From Acinetobacter lwoffii (GTDB lineage: Bacteria; Pseudomonadota; Gammaproteobacteria; Pseudomonadales; Moraxellaceae): a DNA stretch of 64,000 bases. A program made the translations under genes and the position numbers. Below, piece after piece: positions 35,519-44,182 of this stretch (its first letter is position 1; every line of letters begins with the position of its first letter). The stretch covers positions 157,374-221,373 of the forward strand of contig NZ_CP118964.1 in assembly GCF_029024105.1 (NCBI RefSeq), given 5' to 3'. The notes below the pieces were generated by a model. The model ran no database searches. It saw nothing but the letters and a program-made list of their open reading frames with translations, and was not told the origin of the DNA.

Positions 35519-36191
35519 CTTCTACCTCTAATACATACCCCATTCCTCGAATATTCTGAATTAACTTAGGGGTAAAATTACTATCTACTTTATTTCTTAA
35601 TCGTTTAATAGCGACTTCAACTACATTTGTATCACTATCAAAGTTCATATCCCAAATTTGAGATGCAATAAGTGCTCTTGGTAGAATTTCACCTCTTCTA
35701 CGCATAAAAAGCTCCATAAGCGCAAATTCTTTAGCCGTCAGATCAATGCGTTGACCTGCTCGTGTTACCCGACGTTTTCTCAAATCAAGTTCTAAATCAG
35801 CAATCTTAATAATATTATTATCTTCTCTTTGTTGCCCTCGTCTAAGGAGCGTTTTTATTCGAGCTAGAAGCTCTGCAAAAGCAAAAGGCTTAACTAAATA
35901 ATCATCAGCGCCTAGCTCTAATCCTTTTACTCGATCTTCGATTTGATCTCGGGCGGTAAGAAAAAGAATGGGCATTGTTTTACCGCTGCTACGAATATCA
36001 TTGATAATATTCCAACCATTTAGTCCAGGTAACATCACGTCTAAAATAATTAAGTCATACTCTTCAGAAAGAGCTTGATGTTTACCCGTTAACCCATCTG
36101 TAACCCAGTCCGTAATATAGCCAGCTTCGGATAAACCTTGCTTGAGATAATCACCAGTTTTTTGTTCATCTTCAACTAATAGTATTCTCAT
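35511..36191 (-). CDS. copR: Response regulator CopR (OmpR family)
   Basis: The 226-aa protein has a receiver domain with acidic pocket EDE, phospho-acceptor Asp in DLIILDVMLPG, Thr in FLTARD and Lys in YLVKPFAFAEL, then a winged-helix DNA-binding domain (LTAKEFALMELFMRRRGEIL ... VAIKRLRNKVD). It is expected to bind the copper boxes noted in this region. It is divergent from the Met-rich gene at 36340, with a box between them. Confidence 0.95.
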   Translation of the reverse strand: MRILLVEDEQKTGDYLKQGLSEAGYITDWVTDGLTGKHQALSEEYDLIILDVMLPGLNGWNIINDIRSSGKTMPILFLTARDQIEDRVKGLELGADDYLVKPFAFAELLARIKTLLRRGQQREDNNIIKIADLELDLRKRRVTRAGQRIDLTAKEFALMELFMRRRGEILPRALIASQIWDMNFDSDTNVVEVAIKRLRNKVDSNFTPKLIQNIRGMGYVLEVEDE

Positions 36192-36253
36192 CTCAGAATC
36201 CTAAGTTATTCATTAAAACTATAATAACGTTATAAAACATCTGATCGAGATAG

Positions 36254-36268
36254 ATTACAAAAATGTCA
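36254..36268. promoter_or_regulatory. Probable CopR box between copR and the Met-rich gene
   Basis: ATTACAAAAATGTCA is the reverse complement of TGACATTTTTGTAAT, one base from the palindromic box at 26246. It lies 62 bases ahead of copR and 71 ahead of the divergent gene, allowing autoregulation. Confidence 0.72.
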
Positions 36269-36339
36269 TTTTCAAGTCACTTAGATGTTCAGTGCTTCAC
36301 TTTAGTGTAGTAGCAAGAAATTAACTTTTAGAGAAACTT

Positions 36340-36636
36340 ATGAAAACTGTAGTGCGTCGTAGTCTAACAATTTTAATGTGTGCTGGAACTTTAATTGCTG
36401 GTACTCAATCTTGGGCAAAAGATGTATCAACCTCAAGTGCCACTAAAACGGTAAAAGCACAGGAACCTTGTACAAAACCTTGTAAAATGGAAAAAGATGA
36501 CAAGACTCAGCAAGATCATAGTCAACATCAGTCTCCTAACTCATCTGACATGTCAAAAATGGATCATTCTATGATGAATATGGACCATTCTAAAATGGAT
36601 CATTCAAAGATGAATATGCCTAGTAGCAATAAATAA
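36340..36636 (+). CDS. Small periplasmic Met/His-rich protein upstream of copA
   Basis: The 98-aa precursor has a signal peptide (LTILMCAGTLIAGTQSWA), a Cys pair (EPCTKPCKM) and a C-terminal run of MDHS repeats (SKMDHSMMNMDHSKMDHS). These are Cu-binding repeats like those inside CopA and CopB. It probably was the first gene of the copAB operon that is now broken. Confidence 0.8.
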   Translation: MKTVVRRSLTILMCAGTLIAGTQSWAKDVSTSSATKTVKAQEPCTKPCKMEKDDKTQQDHSQHQSPNSSDMSKMDHSMMNMDHSKMDHSKMNMPSSNK

Positions 36637-36749
36637 TTTTATAAATAGCGAGAAAGAAGTATTAAAGTTTATACTAAATATTTGCTTTATTACTTCAACC
36701 TTGACCTTTCTAAAGGTGAGATAGAATGTCAAAAAATCTAAAGGTGAGA

Positions 36750-37788
36750 GGCTTTGTTGCACAAACCTATCTGTAAAGGCTTTTTCAGCGATATAATTTT
36801 CAAATGAAGAAGCCTACACACAAAATCTACCGCACAACCAATTGGCCCGCATATAACCGAGCACTCATGAGTCGCGGAAATATTGCCATTTGGTTTGATC
36901 CTGCTACGCAATGGTATGCTCCATCAAAAGGCAAACAAGGGCGAAATCAAACCTACTCCGACGCAGCTATCCAATGCTGCTTAATGATTAAATCCTTATT
37001 CCGTCTATCTTTACGTATGGTCACTGGCTTTGTGCAAAGTCTGATTAAACTTTGCGGATTAAATTGGACCGCACCAGATTACAGTACGCTTTGTAGAAGA
37101 CAAAAGCATATTGATATTGCAATCAGCTACCAAAAAAGTAGCGATGGGCTGCATCTACTCGTAGACTCTACAGGCATGAAGTTTCTAGGTGAGGGCGAAT
37201 GGAAACGCAAGAAACATGGAGCTGAATATCGTCGCCAATGGCGTAAACTACATATTGGTATAGATGCCAAAACCCTACAAATACGCGCTATTCAGCTCAC
37301 AACCAATAATGTCAGTGATTCACAGGTGCTTGGTGATTTACTTAATCAGATTCCACAAGATGAGCAGATTGACTCTGTTTATACCGATGGAGCTTATGAC
37401 ACCAAGCAATGCCGTCAGGTCATTGCAGATCGGCAAGCACATGCGGTGATTCCACCTAGAAAAAATGCGAAACCATGGAAAGATACAAAGAGTAGCTCGC
37501 TAGAGCGAAATGAATTACTTCGAACAGTTAAACGTTTAGGCAGGACATTATGGAAAAAATGGTCAGGCTATCATCGGCGCAGTTTGGTGGAAACCAAGAT
37601 GCATTGCATCAAATTATTAGGCGATAAATTAATGGCAAGAAGCTTTCCTAGTCAGGTGAATGAAATTCATGCACGTGTAGCAGTCCTCAACAGATTTACG
37701 GAATTAGGTCGACCACTTACCCAAGTTACGCCTTAAATTTGGCTCAATTAGGGGCGCTTTGCATTTCAAATCTTTGTGCAACAAAGCC
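36750..37788 (+). mobile_element. Complete IS5-family (IS903 group) insertion sequence in copA1
   Basis: The 1039-bp element has ends GGCTTTGTTGCACAAA (36750) and, inverted, GGCTTTGTTGCACAAA ending at 37788. The 9-bp flanks AAGGTGAGA and ACCTGGAAT do not match, so it is not a simple insertion; it removed adjacent copA sequence. Fragments of the same element lie at 231-438 and 18911-19098, and a diverged relative at 62506-62702. Confidence 0.93.
36804..37736 (+). CDS. IS5-family transposase
   Basis: The 310-aa DDE transposase has the first Asp in LLVDSTGMKF, the second Asp in SVYTDGAYDTKQCR and the Glu in RRSLVETKMHCIKLLGDKLM (the Y-(2)-R-(3)-E-(6)-K signature of IS4/IS5 families). It appears intact. 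Confidence 0.93.
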   Translation: MKKPTHKIYRTTNWPAYNRALMSRGNIAIWFDPATQWYAPSKGKQGRNQTYSDAAIQCCLMIKSLFRLSLRMVTGFVQSLIKLCGLNWTAPDYSTLCRRQKHIDIAISYQKSSDGLHLLVDSTGMKFLGEGEWKRKKHGAEYRRQWRKLHIGIDAKTLQIRAIQLTTNNVSDSQVLGDLLNQIPQDEQIDSVYTDGAYDTKQCRQVIADRQAHAVIPPRKNAKPWKDTKSSSLERNELLRTVKRLGRTLWKKWSGYHRRSLVETKMHCIKLLGDKLMARSFPSQVNEIHARVAVLNRFTELGRPLTQVTP

Positions 37789-38608
37789 ACCTGGAATTAT
37801 GGATGGTGTACCTGGATTTAACAAATTTAATGGCATTGCCCCTAATAAAACTTATGAATATAAGTTTAAAGTCCGCCAAAATGGTACTTATTGGTATCAT
37901 TCACATAGTAAAGGACAAGAACAAGACGGTTTATATGGTGCTTTTGTTATTTATCCTAAAGATAAAACTCCACTAACAGCTGCTGAAAAAACCGATAAAG
38001 ATTACGTTGTTTTGCTTTCTGATTTTCATAATTCGACAAGTGATCAAATTATGAAAAATATTAAAAAAGAAGCAGATTACTATCAGAACCGCCGCGAAAC
38101 AGTATTCGATGTATTAAAACAAGTTAAACGTGATGGGCTAAAAGCGACTTGGCAAGACCGTTCTATGTGGAATCAGATGCGAATGCTGAAAACAGATATG
38201 TCCGATGTGACTGGTTATACATTTTTAATGAATGGCAAAACACCTCAGCAAAACTGGACCGGTAACTTCAAAGCTGGTGAAAAAGTTCGCCTTCGTTTTA
38301 TTAATGCTTCCGCTATGTCATTCTTTGATGTACGCATTCCAAACCTAAAAATGACTGTAGTCAGTGCTGATGGTCAACCTGTAAAGCCGGTTCCTGTAGA
38401 TGAGTTCCGTATTGGTACTGCTGAAACCTATGATGTCATTGTGGAACCAAAACAAGCACATTACCAAATTGAAGCTGAATCTATTGATCGTACCGGTTTT
38501 TCAGTGGGAACATTACATGAAGAAAGCAGCCCAGCAGTCAAACAAATTGAGATGCCTAAGCCTCGTCCTCGTTCTTTATTGACTATGGAAGATATGGGAA
38601 TGAATCAT

Positions 38609-38878
38609 GATATGTCATCTATGAAAGATATGGATCACGATATGTCTTCTATGAAAGGTATGGATCATGATATGTCTTCTATGAAAGGCATGAATCACGA
38701 TATGTCTTCTATGAAAGGTATGGATCATGATATGTCTTCTATGAAAGATATGAATCATGATATGTCTTCTATGAAAGGCATGAATCACGATATGTCTTCT
38801 ATGAAAGGCATGAATCACGATATGTCTTCTATGAAAGGTATGGATCATGATATGTCTTCTATGAAAGGTATGGATCAT
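38609..38878 (+). repeat. Nine 30-bp tandem repeats in copA1 (Met-rich copper-binding region)
   Basis: Nine units of GATATGTCTTCTATGAAAGG plus TATGGATCAT (variants) encode DMSSMK(G/D)M(D/N)H. The unit is a multiple of three, so copy number can change without a frameshift. The intact copA2 has a shorter and different Met/His region. Confidence 0.93.
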
Positions 38879-39455
38879 GATATGCCGATGAATAGCGCTA
38901 CTGTTAAGGCGGCTTCAGACAAGAATGATAATACCGTATTTGGATGGGCAAATGCTTCAACACCTGAAGGTAATAAAGCATTGCAATATAGTGATTTGCA
39001 ATCGTTAGATCCTCAAAAAGACACTCGTGCAGCTGAACGTGAAATAGAGATCCGTCTTGGTGGAAACATGGAGCGTTATATTTGGACAATAAATGGTAAA
39101 AAATTTAATGAAGCCGACCCACTAGTGGTGAAGTATGGTGAACGTATTCGCTTAAAATTTGTCAATGACAGTATGATGGCTCACCCAATGCACTTACATG
39201 GCATGTTTATGCAGCTTGAGAATGGTCAGGATCCAAGCAATATGCCAAACAAACATACGGTAATTGTTCCACCTGGGAAAACGATAACCACTCTACTCAC
39301 AGCTGATGAGTTAGGTGAGTGGGCTATTCATTGTCACCTGCTTTACCATATGAGTGCAGGAATGATGAATAAACTCATTGTAGCTCAAGTGGAAGATGGT
39401 AATTCTACAAAGACTGTTCCTCAGTCCCAAGTAAATGAGAAGGGAGTAAATCCAC

Positions 39456-40376
39456 ATGCAAATCACTAAGAATTTCTTCTCAAAAACAGTCTTATCAATT
39501 GCATTAATAAGTATATCAAACTTAACTTTTGCTAATAGCAGCACTTCGGAACAAGAAAGTAATATTACAAATGGTATGAGAGTCTTATTACAGGAGTCTG
39601 GCGGCTTAAGATATAGCCCCCAAGAATTGTATCCAGAATATTATTCAATGGAAAATGCAAATGGGGGAGATAATATTATTTTGACTGCAAGAAAGACATC
39701 AGACGGATCTCACGATGATCATCTTAAAGAACATGGCGGACAAATTTATCAAGTAACAAGACTTGAAAATGCATGGATGGTTGATGAAGACGGTAAGGGC
39801 AACCTAGGAACAAAGCTTGAAACTTTGATTGGAACAGATGAAAATCGTCTATTTATTGAAGCCAATTCGGAAAAGTCAGAAAGTAATGATCCAAAATATG
39901 CTGTATCAGCACTTTATAGCCGTAACGTAGCCCCATTTTGGGATATACAAGCTGGTGTAAGATATAGCGAAGATAAAAATAGCAGCAACAGTGATCGAGT
40001 TGATGGTGTTATTGGTGTATTAGGATTAGCTCCTTATTTCTTTGAAACACAAGCATATCTTTATGGCGGTGAGAATAATTTTTGGGGAGCAAGTTTTGAA
40101 TTAGAACGTGATTTGCTTTTAACTCAGAAACTTATTACTCAACCTTATATCGAAGCAGATGTAATATTTAGCGATGATTCTAACTATGCTGCAAAATCAG
40201 GTTTATCAGAACTTAAAACTGGTATCAAAACCCGATATGAGATTACTAAGCGAATTAAACCTTTCATTGATGTTGCTTACCAATATGAAAAAGGACAGAA
40301 AGCCACTTCTATGCAAGAGGCAACAGAGTCTGAAAAGGGATGGAAATATGGTGCAGGTATCGAATTAGTTTTTTAA
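39456..40376 (+). CDS. copB: CopB outer-membrane copper resistance protein, first copy
   Basis: The 306-aa precursor has a signal peptide (SKTVLSIALISISNLTFA) and a CopB beta-barrel with GGQIYQVTRLENAWMVDEDG, LYSRNVAPFWDIQAGVRY, APYFFETQAYLYGG and a terminal Phe. The His/Met-rich head common in CopB is short here, with only HDDHLKEHGG. It overlaps the copA1 end by 14 bases. With copA1 broken it may be poorly translated. It is about 55-60 percent like copB2 (44169) by eye. Confidence 0.9.
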   Translation: MQITKNFFSKTVLSIALISISNLTFANSSTSEQESNITNGMRVLLQESGGLRYSPQELYPEYYSMENANGGDNIILTARKTSDGSHDDHLKEHGGQIYQVTRLENAWMVDEDGKGNLGTKLETLIGTDENRLFIEANSEKSESNDPKYAVSALYSRNVAPFWDIQAGVRYSEDKNSSNSDRVDGVIGVLGLAPYFFETQAYLYGGENNFWGASFELERDLLLTQKLITQPYIEADVIFSDDSNYAAKSGLSELKTGIKTRYEITKRIKPFIDVAYQYEKGQKATSMQEATESEKGWKYGAGIELVF

Positions 40377-40393
40377 AATAATATGACTTGGAA

Positions 40394-40425
40394 TCATGAA
40401 TGGTAGCTTCGGCTACTATTCATGA
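40394..40425 (+). terminator. Hairpin with UUCG loop after copB1
   Basis: TCATGAATGGTAGC and GCTACTATTCATGA form a 14-base stem with one wobble pair and a TTCG tetraloop, 17 bases after the stop. TTG-TTGTCATTT follows, which also resembles half of a copper box. Confidence 0.75.
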
Positions 40426-40488
40426 AATTGTTGTCATTTCCTTTCGAATCTGTAAAACTAAAAAAGCTTAAATTTTGGTCTTATCTCT

Positions 40489-40704
40489 ATGCAGTGGTTA
40501 AAAACATGCCTATCGCTGTTTTTATCGTTTGCTATCCTTTTAGTAGGATCGGCTGCTGCTGCTTCGTCTGTACATAAGCGGTGTTTAATGCCATCTGAAC
40601 AGATGAAATCCATGCAAATGGAAGCATCTCAAAACCAGGATATGATGCATACCGACTGTATGAAAGTTGAAGCAAAGGTCAAAAAAAGGCACTGTTGCAA
40701 ATAG
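40489..40704 (+). pseudogene. Small secreted Met/Cys protein truncated by an IS6-family element
   Basis: The frame has a signal peptide (LKTCLSLFLSFAILLVGSAAAA) and a short mature part rich in Met, Cys and His (KRCLMPSEQMKSMQMEAS, DMMHTDCMK). From 40687 it runs into the IS6-family terminal repeat, which supplies the last six codons (RHCCK). The original 3' end is lost. It lies ahead of where a second cop operon begins and may have been the counterpart of the ORF at 41582. Confidence 0.65.
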
Positions 40705-41507
40705 AGATTTGAGTCGATGAAGTTCCTTTTTAAAAGTGCTTAGAGACCGAAAACCCTGTTGATTAGACACACTTCACCTTGAGGCTGACCATAATAAAAT
40801 GACGATGCTTGTCCTTTACGTAGTGCACGCATGACTTCAATACCTTTAATTGTGGCATAAGCCGTCTTCATAGATTTGAATCCTAATGTGGCCCTGATGA
40901 TCCGCTTTAACTTACCATGATCACATTCAATGACATTATTTTTATACTTAATCTGCCTGTGCTCAATATCTACTGGACATTTTCCTTCTCGCTTTAACCG
41001 TGATAAAGCATGGCCATAGGTCGCTGCTTCATCTGTATTGATGACCCGTGGAATTTGCCATTTTTTCACCGTATTGAAGATCTTTCCTAGAAAACTATAG
41101 GCTGATTTACTGTTCCGTCTAGCGGAAAGGTAAAAGTCAATCGTATGACCCCGTTGATCAACTGCACGATACAGGTAAGTCCATCGCCCCTTCACTTTGA
41201 TATAAGTCTCATCCATATGCCATGAATGTAAATCTGTAGGATTACGCCAATACCAGCGTAACCGTTTTTCCATTTCTGGAGCATAACGCTGAACCCAACG
41301 ATAAATTGTACTGTGATCCACATTTATGCCTCGTTCAGCGAGCATTTCTTGAAGTTCACGATAGCTGATGCCATATTTACAATACCAACGAACAGCCCAA
41401 AGAATGATTTCACCTTGAAAGTGCCGACCGTGGAAGGGATTCATCTGCTGTATCTCGAAATAAATAAGATATTTAGCTTATCATGTCAGCCTATTTGCAA
41501 CAGTGCC
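40687..41507 (-). mobile_element. Complete IS6-family element (IS1006/IS1008-like), copy 2
   Basis: The 821-bp element has GGCACTGTTGCAAATAG at both ends as inverted repeats. The 8-bp flanks TCAAAAAA and AATTATAT differ, so no target duplication is present; this fits IS-mediated deletion or recombination. It lies in opposite orientation to the copies at 1-230 and 62703-63521, so recombination with them would invert the DNA between. Confidence 0.93.
40740..41444 (-). CDS. IS6-family transposase
   Basis: The 234-aa DDE transposase begins MNPFHGRHF, with helix-turn-helix (ISYRELQEMLAERGINVDHS), first Asp in HMDETYIKVKG, second Asp in VINTDEAATYG and Glu in NNVIECDHGKLKR. It appears intact. Confidence 0.95.
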   Translation of the reverse strand: MNPFHGRHFQGEIILWAVRWYCKYGISYRELQEMLAERGINVDHSTIYRWVQRYAPEMEKRLRWYWRNPTDLHSWHMDETYIKVKGRWTYLYRAVDQRGHTIDFYLSARRNSKSAYSFLGKIFNTVKKWQIPRVINTDEAATYGHALSRLKREGKCPVDIEHRQIKYKNNVIECDHGKLKRIIRATLGFKSMKTAYATIKGIEVMRALRKGQASSFYYGQPQGEVCLINRVFGL

Positions 41508-41581
41508 AATTATATTGAGTTGTAAATATTTGAAATTCCGTTAAGATATTTTGGATTAAATTCTATTCCTAGATAGCATTC

Positions 41582-41998
41582 GTGTTGACTCATCTCTCCA
41601 AAAAACTTTGGTTTTGTTTTCTTATGGTTTTTGCCATAGGATGGAGTAGTGTGTCTGTTGCATCAGTAAAGATAATGCATATCAATATGCAAACTGAAAT
41701 GAGCCAAGATCATTGTTTAGATCAAGCACAGCAAGTCACTCAACATGGTATTAATCACGAAGTACAGACGAATACCGATTGCCATAATCATTTAGCTCTT
41801 AATCAGAATATAGATCACAAAAAGTGTCAGGAATGTTCTAGCTTATCCTGCCAGACACAGATCTCATGTCTTCATTCTTTGCAAAGCTCGCTAGATCCCC
41901 TAGATACCTTCTATTCTATAGATCAGCCTAATTTTTATTATCCCAACCAATATCTAAATGGGTATTGGCAAGAAATTTCACGTCCTCCTAAAACTTAA
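41582..41998 (+). CDS. Secreted His/Cys-rich protein upstream of copA2
   Basis: The 138-aa frame (GTG start at 41582, or the next codon TTG) has a signal peptide (LWFCFLMVFAIGWSSVSVA), then His, Cys and Gln-rich sequence (QDHCLDQAQQVTQHG, CHNHLAL, KKCQECSSLSCQTQISC) and a Pro/Tyr tail. It is 47 bases before copA2. Similar small secreted ORFs precede copA in Acinetobacter copper operons; I know no function, but metal binding is likely. Confidence 0.65.
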   Translation: MLTHLSKKLWFCFLMVFAIGWSSVSVASVKIMHINMQTEMSQDHCLDQAQQVTQHGINHEVQTNTDCHNHLALNQNIDHKKCQECSSLSCQTQISCLHSLQSSLDPLDTFYSIDQPNFYYPNQYLNGYWQEISRPPKT

Positions 41999-42045
41999 CC
42001 AATTTTTTTAAAATTTATTTATTTTTCAAAAATTAAGGTTAAGTT

Positions 42046-43857
42046 ATGTCTCATAAAATTAGTTCGTACCTATTAGCAGGTATTTGTTTTGCATCGTCGC
42101 CTTTGGTTTTTGCCGAAGTGCGTGAATATCAGCTTGTTATTGATGAAGCAGTGGTCAGCCCAACTGGAAAGCCTGTAAAGCGCATTACCGTAAATGGTCA
42201 ATTTCCTGCGCCTTTGCTTGAGTTTGAAGAGGGTGATGAAGCCATCATTCGCGTGAAAAATAATTTAAAAAACCAAGATTCTTCTATTCATTGGCACGGA
42301 CTGTTGTTGCCGGGCATTATGGATGGTGTACCGGGATTTAATGGTTTTAACGGTATTAAGCCTCAAAGCGAGTATGTTTATAAATTCAAGATTCGCCAAA
42401 GCGGGACTTATTGGTATCACGCTCATTCTAAAGGACAGGAACAGGACGGCTTATATGGTTCTTTTGTGATTTATCCAAAAGGTAAAACACCATTGGCAGC
42501 ACATGAAAAAGCTGAACGTGACTATGTGGTGATGTTGTCAGATTTTCATGAAAAAACCAGTGATCAAATTCAGAAAGATCTTAAAATTTCAGCTGAATAT
42601 TATCAAGATCAGCGTGAAACCTTGGGTGATGTTTGGAAGCAGGTTAAACGTGATGGCATAAAAGCGACATGGTCTGACCGCAAAATGTGGAATCAGATGC
42701 GTATGCTAAAAACCGACATGTCGGATGTTACAGGTTATACCTTCCTCATTAATGGCAAAACACCTGAACAAAATTGGACAGGAATGTTTAAACCGAATGA
42801 AAAAATTCGCCTACGTTTTGTGAATGCATCTGCGATGTCTTTCTACGATGTCCGTATTCCTAACTTGAAAATGACTGTGGTCAGTGCTGATGGTCAGCCT
42901 GTAAAACCTGTTGCTGTGGATGAGTTTCGTATTGGCACAGCTGAAACTTATGATGTGATTGTGGAGCCAAAAGGTGGACATTATCAAATTGAAGCTGAGT
43001 CAATTGACCGTTCAGGTTATGCGATTGGTACACTGCACAATGAACTAAATCCTATGACACATGGCATTCATATGCCTGCACCACGTCCACGCTCACTTTT
43101 GACCATGGAAGATATGGGACATGGTGACGGTGATCATGCAGGAATGGATCATTCGAAAATGAACCACGGCAATATGCAAGGCATGGATCACTCGAAAATG
43201 GATCATTCAAAAATGAACCATGGCGATATGCAAGGCATGGATCACTCGAAAATGGATCATTCACAGCATGGCACAGCAAAACCACAAGAAAATGATCAAG
43301 TGGTTTATGGTTGGGCAAATGCATCTACACCTGCGGGCAATAAAGCCTTGCAATATAGTGATTTAAAATCTTTAGAACCGCAAAAAGATACTCGTGAAGC
43401 TAGCAGTGAATTAGTAGTGCGTTTGGGCGGTACTATGGAGCGTTATATTTGGACGATTAACGGTAAAAAATTCAGCGATGCTGAGCCATTAAAAGTGAAG
43501 TATGGCGAGCGTATCCGTATCAAATTTATTAATGACAGTATGATGGCGCACCCCATGCATTTACATGGCATGTTTATGCAGTTGGAGAATGGTCAAGAGT
43601 CGGTAGATATGCCGAATAAACACACATTGATTGTACCACCGGGTAAAACAGTGACTGCTTTATTAACTGCGGATGAGTTGGGCGAATGGGCAATCCATTG
43701 TCATTTGTTGTATCACATGAGTGCAGGAATGATGAACAAGTTGATCGTGGCAAATGTTAGCGATGAACAAGTGTCTACAACGCCAATTCAAGGTACAAAT
43801 TCGACTCAAACTCACCAAGTAACTGAGCAAAAAGGAGCTGGACATGCACATCACTAA
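42046..43857 (+). CDS. copA: Multicopper oxidase CopA (PcoA type), intact copy
   Basis: The 603-aa precursor has a signal peptide (SSYLLAGICFASSPLVFA; no twin arginine is seen, unusual for CopA) and three cupredoxin domains. Copper ligands are HWHG (near 85), YWYHAHSKGQ, MAHPMHLHGMF and AIHCHLLYHMSAGMM. A Met/His-rich loop near 360-410 has repeats of MDHSKMNHG. It oxidises periplasmic Cu(I) to the less toxic Cu(II). It overlaps the next gene by 14 bases. Confidence 0.95.
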   Translation: MSHKISSYLLAGICFASSPLVFAEVREYQLVIDEAVVSPTGKPVKRITVNGQFPAPLLEFEEGDEAIIRVKNNLKNQDSSIHWHGLLLPGIMDGVPGFNGFNGIKPQSEYVYKFKIRQSGTYWYHAHSKGQEQDGLYGSFVIYPKGKTPLAAHEKAERDYVVMLSDFHEKTSDQIQKDLKISAEYYQDQRETLGDVWKQVKRDGIKATWSDRKMWNQMRMLKTDMSDVTGYTFLINGKTPEQNWTGMFKPNEKIRLRFVNASAMSFYDVRIPNLKMTVVSADGQPVKPVAVDEFRIGTAETYDVIVEPKGGHYQIEAESIDRSGYAIGTLHNELNPMTHGIHMPAPRPRSLLTMEDMGHGDGDHAGMDHSKMNHGNMQGMDHSKMDHSKMNHGDMQGMDHSKMDHSQHGTAKPQENDQVVYGWANASTPAGNKALQYSDLKSLEPQKDTREASSELVVRLGGTMERYIWTINGKKFSDAEPLKVKYGERIRIKFINDSMMAHPMHLHGMFMQLENGQESVDMPNKHTLIVPPGKTVTALLTADELGEWAIHCHLLYHMSAGMMNKLIVANVSDEQVSTTPIQGTNSTQTHQVTEQKGAGHAHH

Positions 43858-44182
43858 TTTTGTATTTAAAGCGTTTTTTTCTGTTGCGGTATTGAGTTTA
43901 ACAAGCTTAAGTTTGGCGCACGAAGGGCATCATTCAACTGCTCAGACTGATGGAAAAAATGTACCATCAATGAATCATCAAGCGATGTCTGAGATGGATC
44001 ATTCACAGCATTCTCCACAAGAGCATGCACAACACATGCAGATGATGGGGAAAATGAATCATGCTGCACATTCAGCACCGATGAACCATCAACATGCAGG
44101 TCATCAGCCAATGCATCACAAATCAACAGAGAAACAGCAAGATCAAAAAGTACAGAAAGGAGATCAACATGCGCACCATTAA
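43844..44182 (+). CDS. Periplasmic His/Met-rich protein between copA2 and copB2
   Basis: The 112-aa precursor has a signal peptide (FKAFFSVAVLSLTSLSLA) and a mature chain that is about half His, Met and Gln (HEGHHS, MNHQAMSEMDHSQH, MNHQHAGHQPMHHKS). It overlaps copA2 upstream by 14 bases and copB2 downstream by 14. The matching position in the first operon has no such gene, and the N-terminal signal resembles that of CopB, so it may derive from a split or duplicated CopB head. Confidence 0.8.
   Translation: MHITNFVFKAFFSVAVLSLTSLSLAHEGHHSTAQTDGKNVPSMNHQAMSEMDHSQHSPQEHAQHMQMMGKMNHAAHSAPMNHQHAGHQPMHHKSTEKQQDQKVQKGDQHAHH

Larger units (their letters stand above)
36726..39469 (+). pseudogene. 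copA: Multicopper oxidase CopA, first copy: interrupted and partly deleted
   Basis: A start at 36726 (AAGGTGAGATAGA before it) gives only MSKNLKVR, eight codons, before the IS5-family element at 36750-37788. After the element the copA frame resumes at PGIMDGVPGFNKFNG and is open to 39469. Compared with the intact copy at 42046, some 80 codons are gone: the signal peptide and first copper motif HWHG. Still present are YWYHSHSKGQ, the Met-rich repeat and the C-terminal sites MAHPMHLHGMF and WAIHCHLLYHM. A product could only arise from a start inside the element and would lack export and full copper sites. Confidence 0.9.

Noticed and set aside
38609..38878. Regular 30-bp repeats resembling a CRISPR array
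   Set aside because: The units are directly tandem with no spacers and are in frame inside copA; they encode a Met-rich loop.
38615..38878. 87-aa His/Arg-rich frame on the minus strand
   Set aside because: It is only the antisense reading of the copA repeats.
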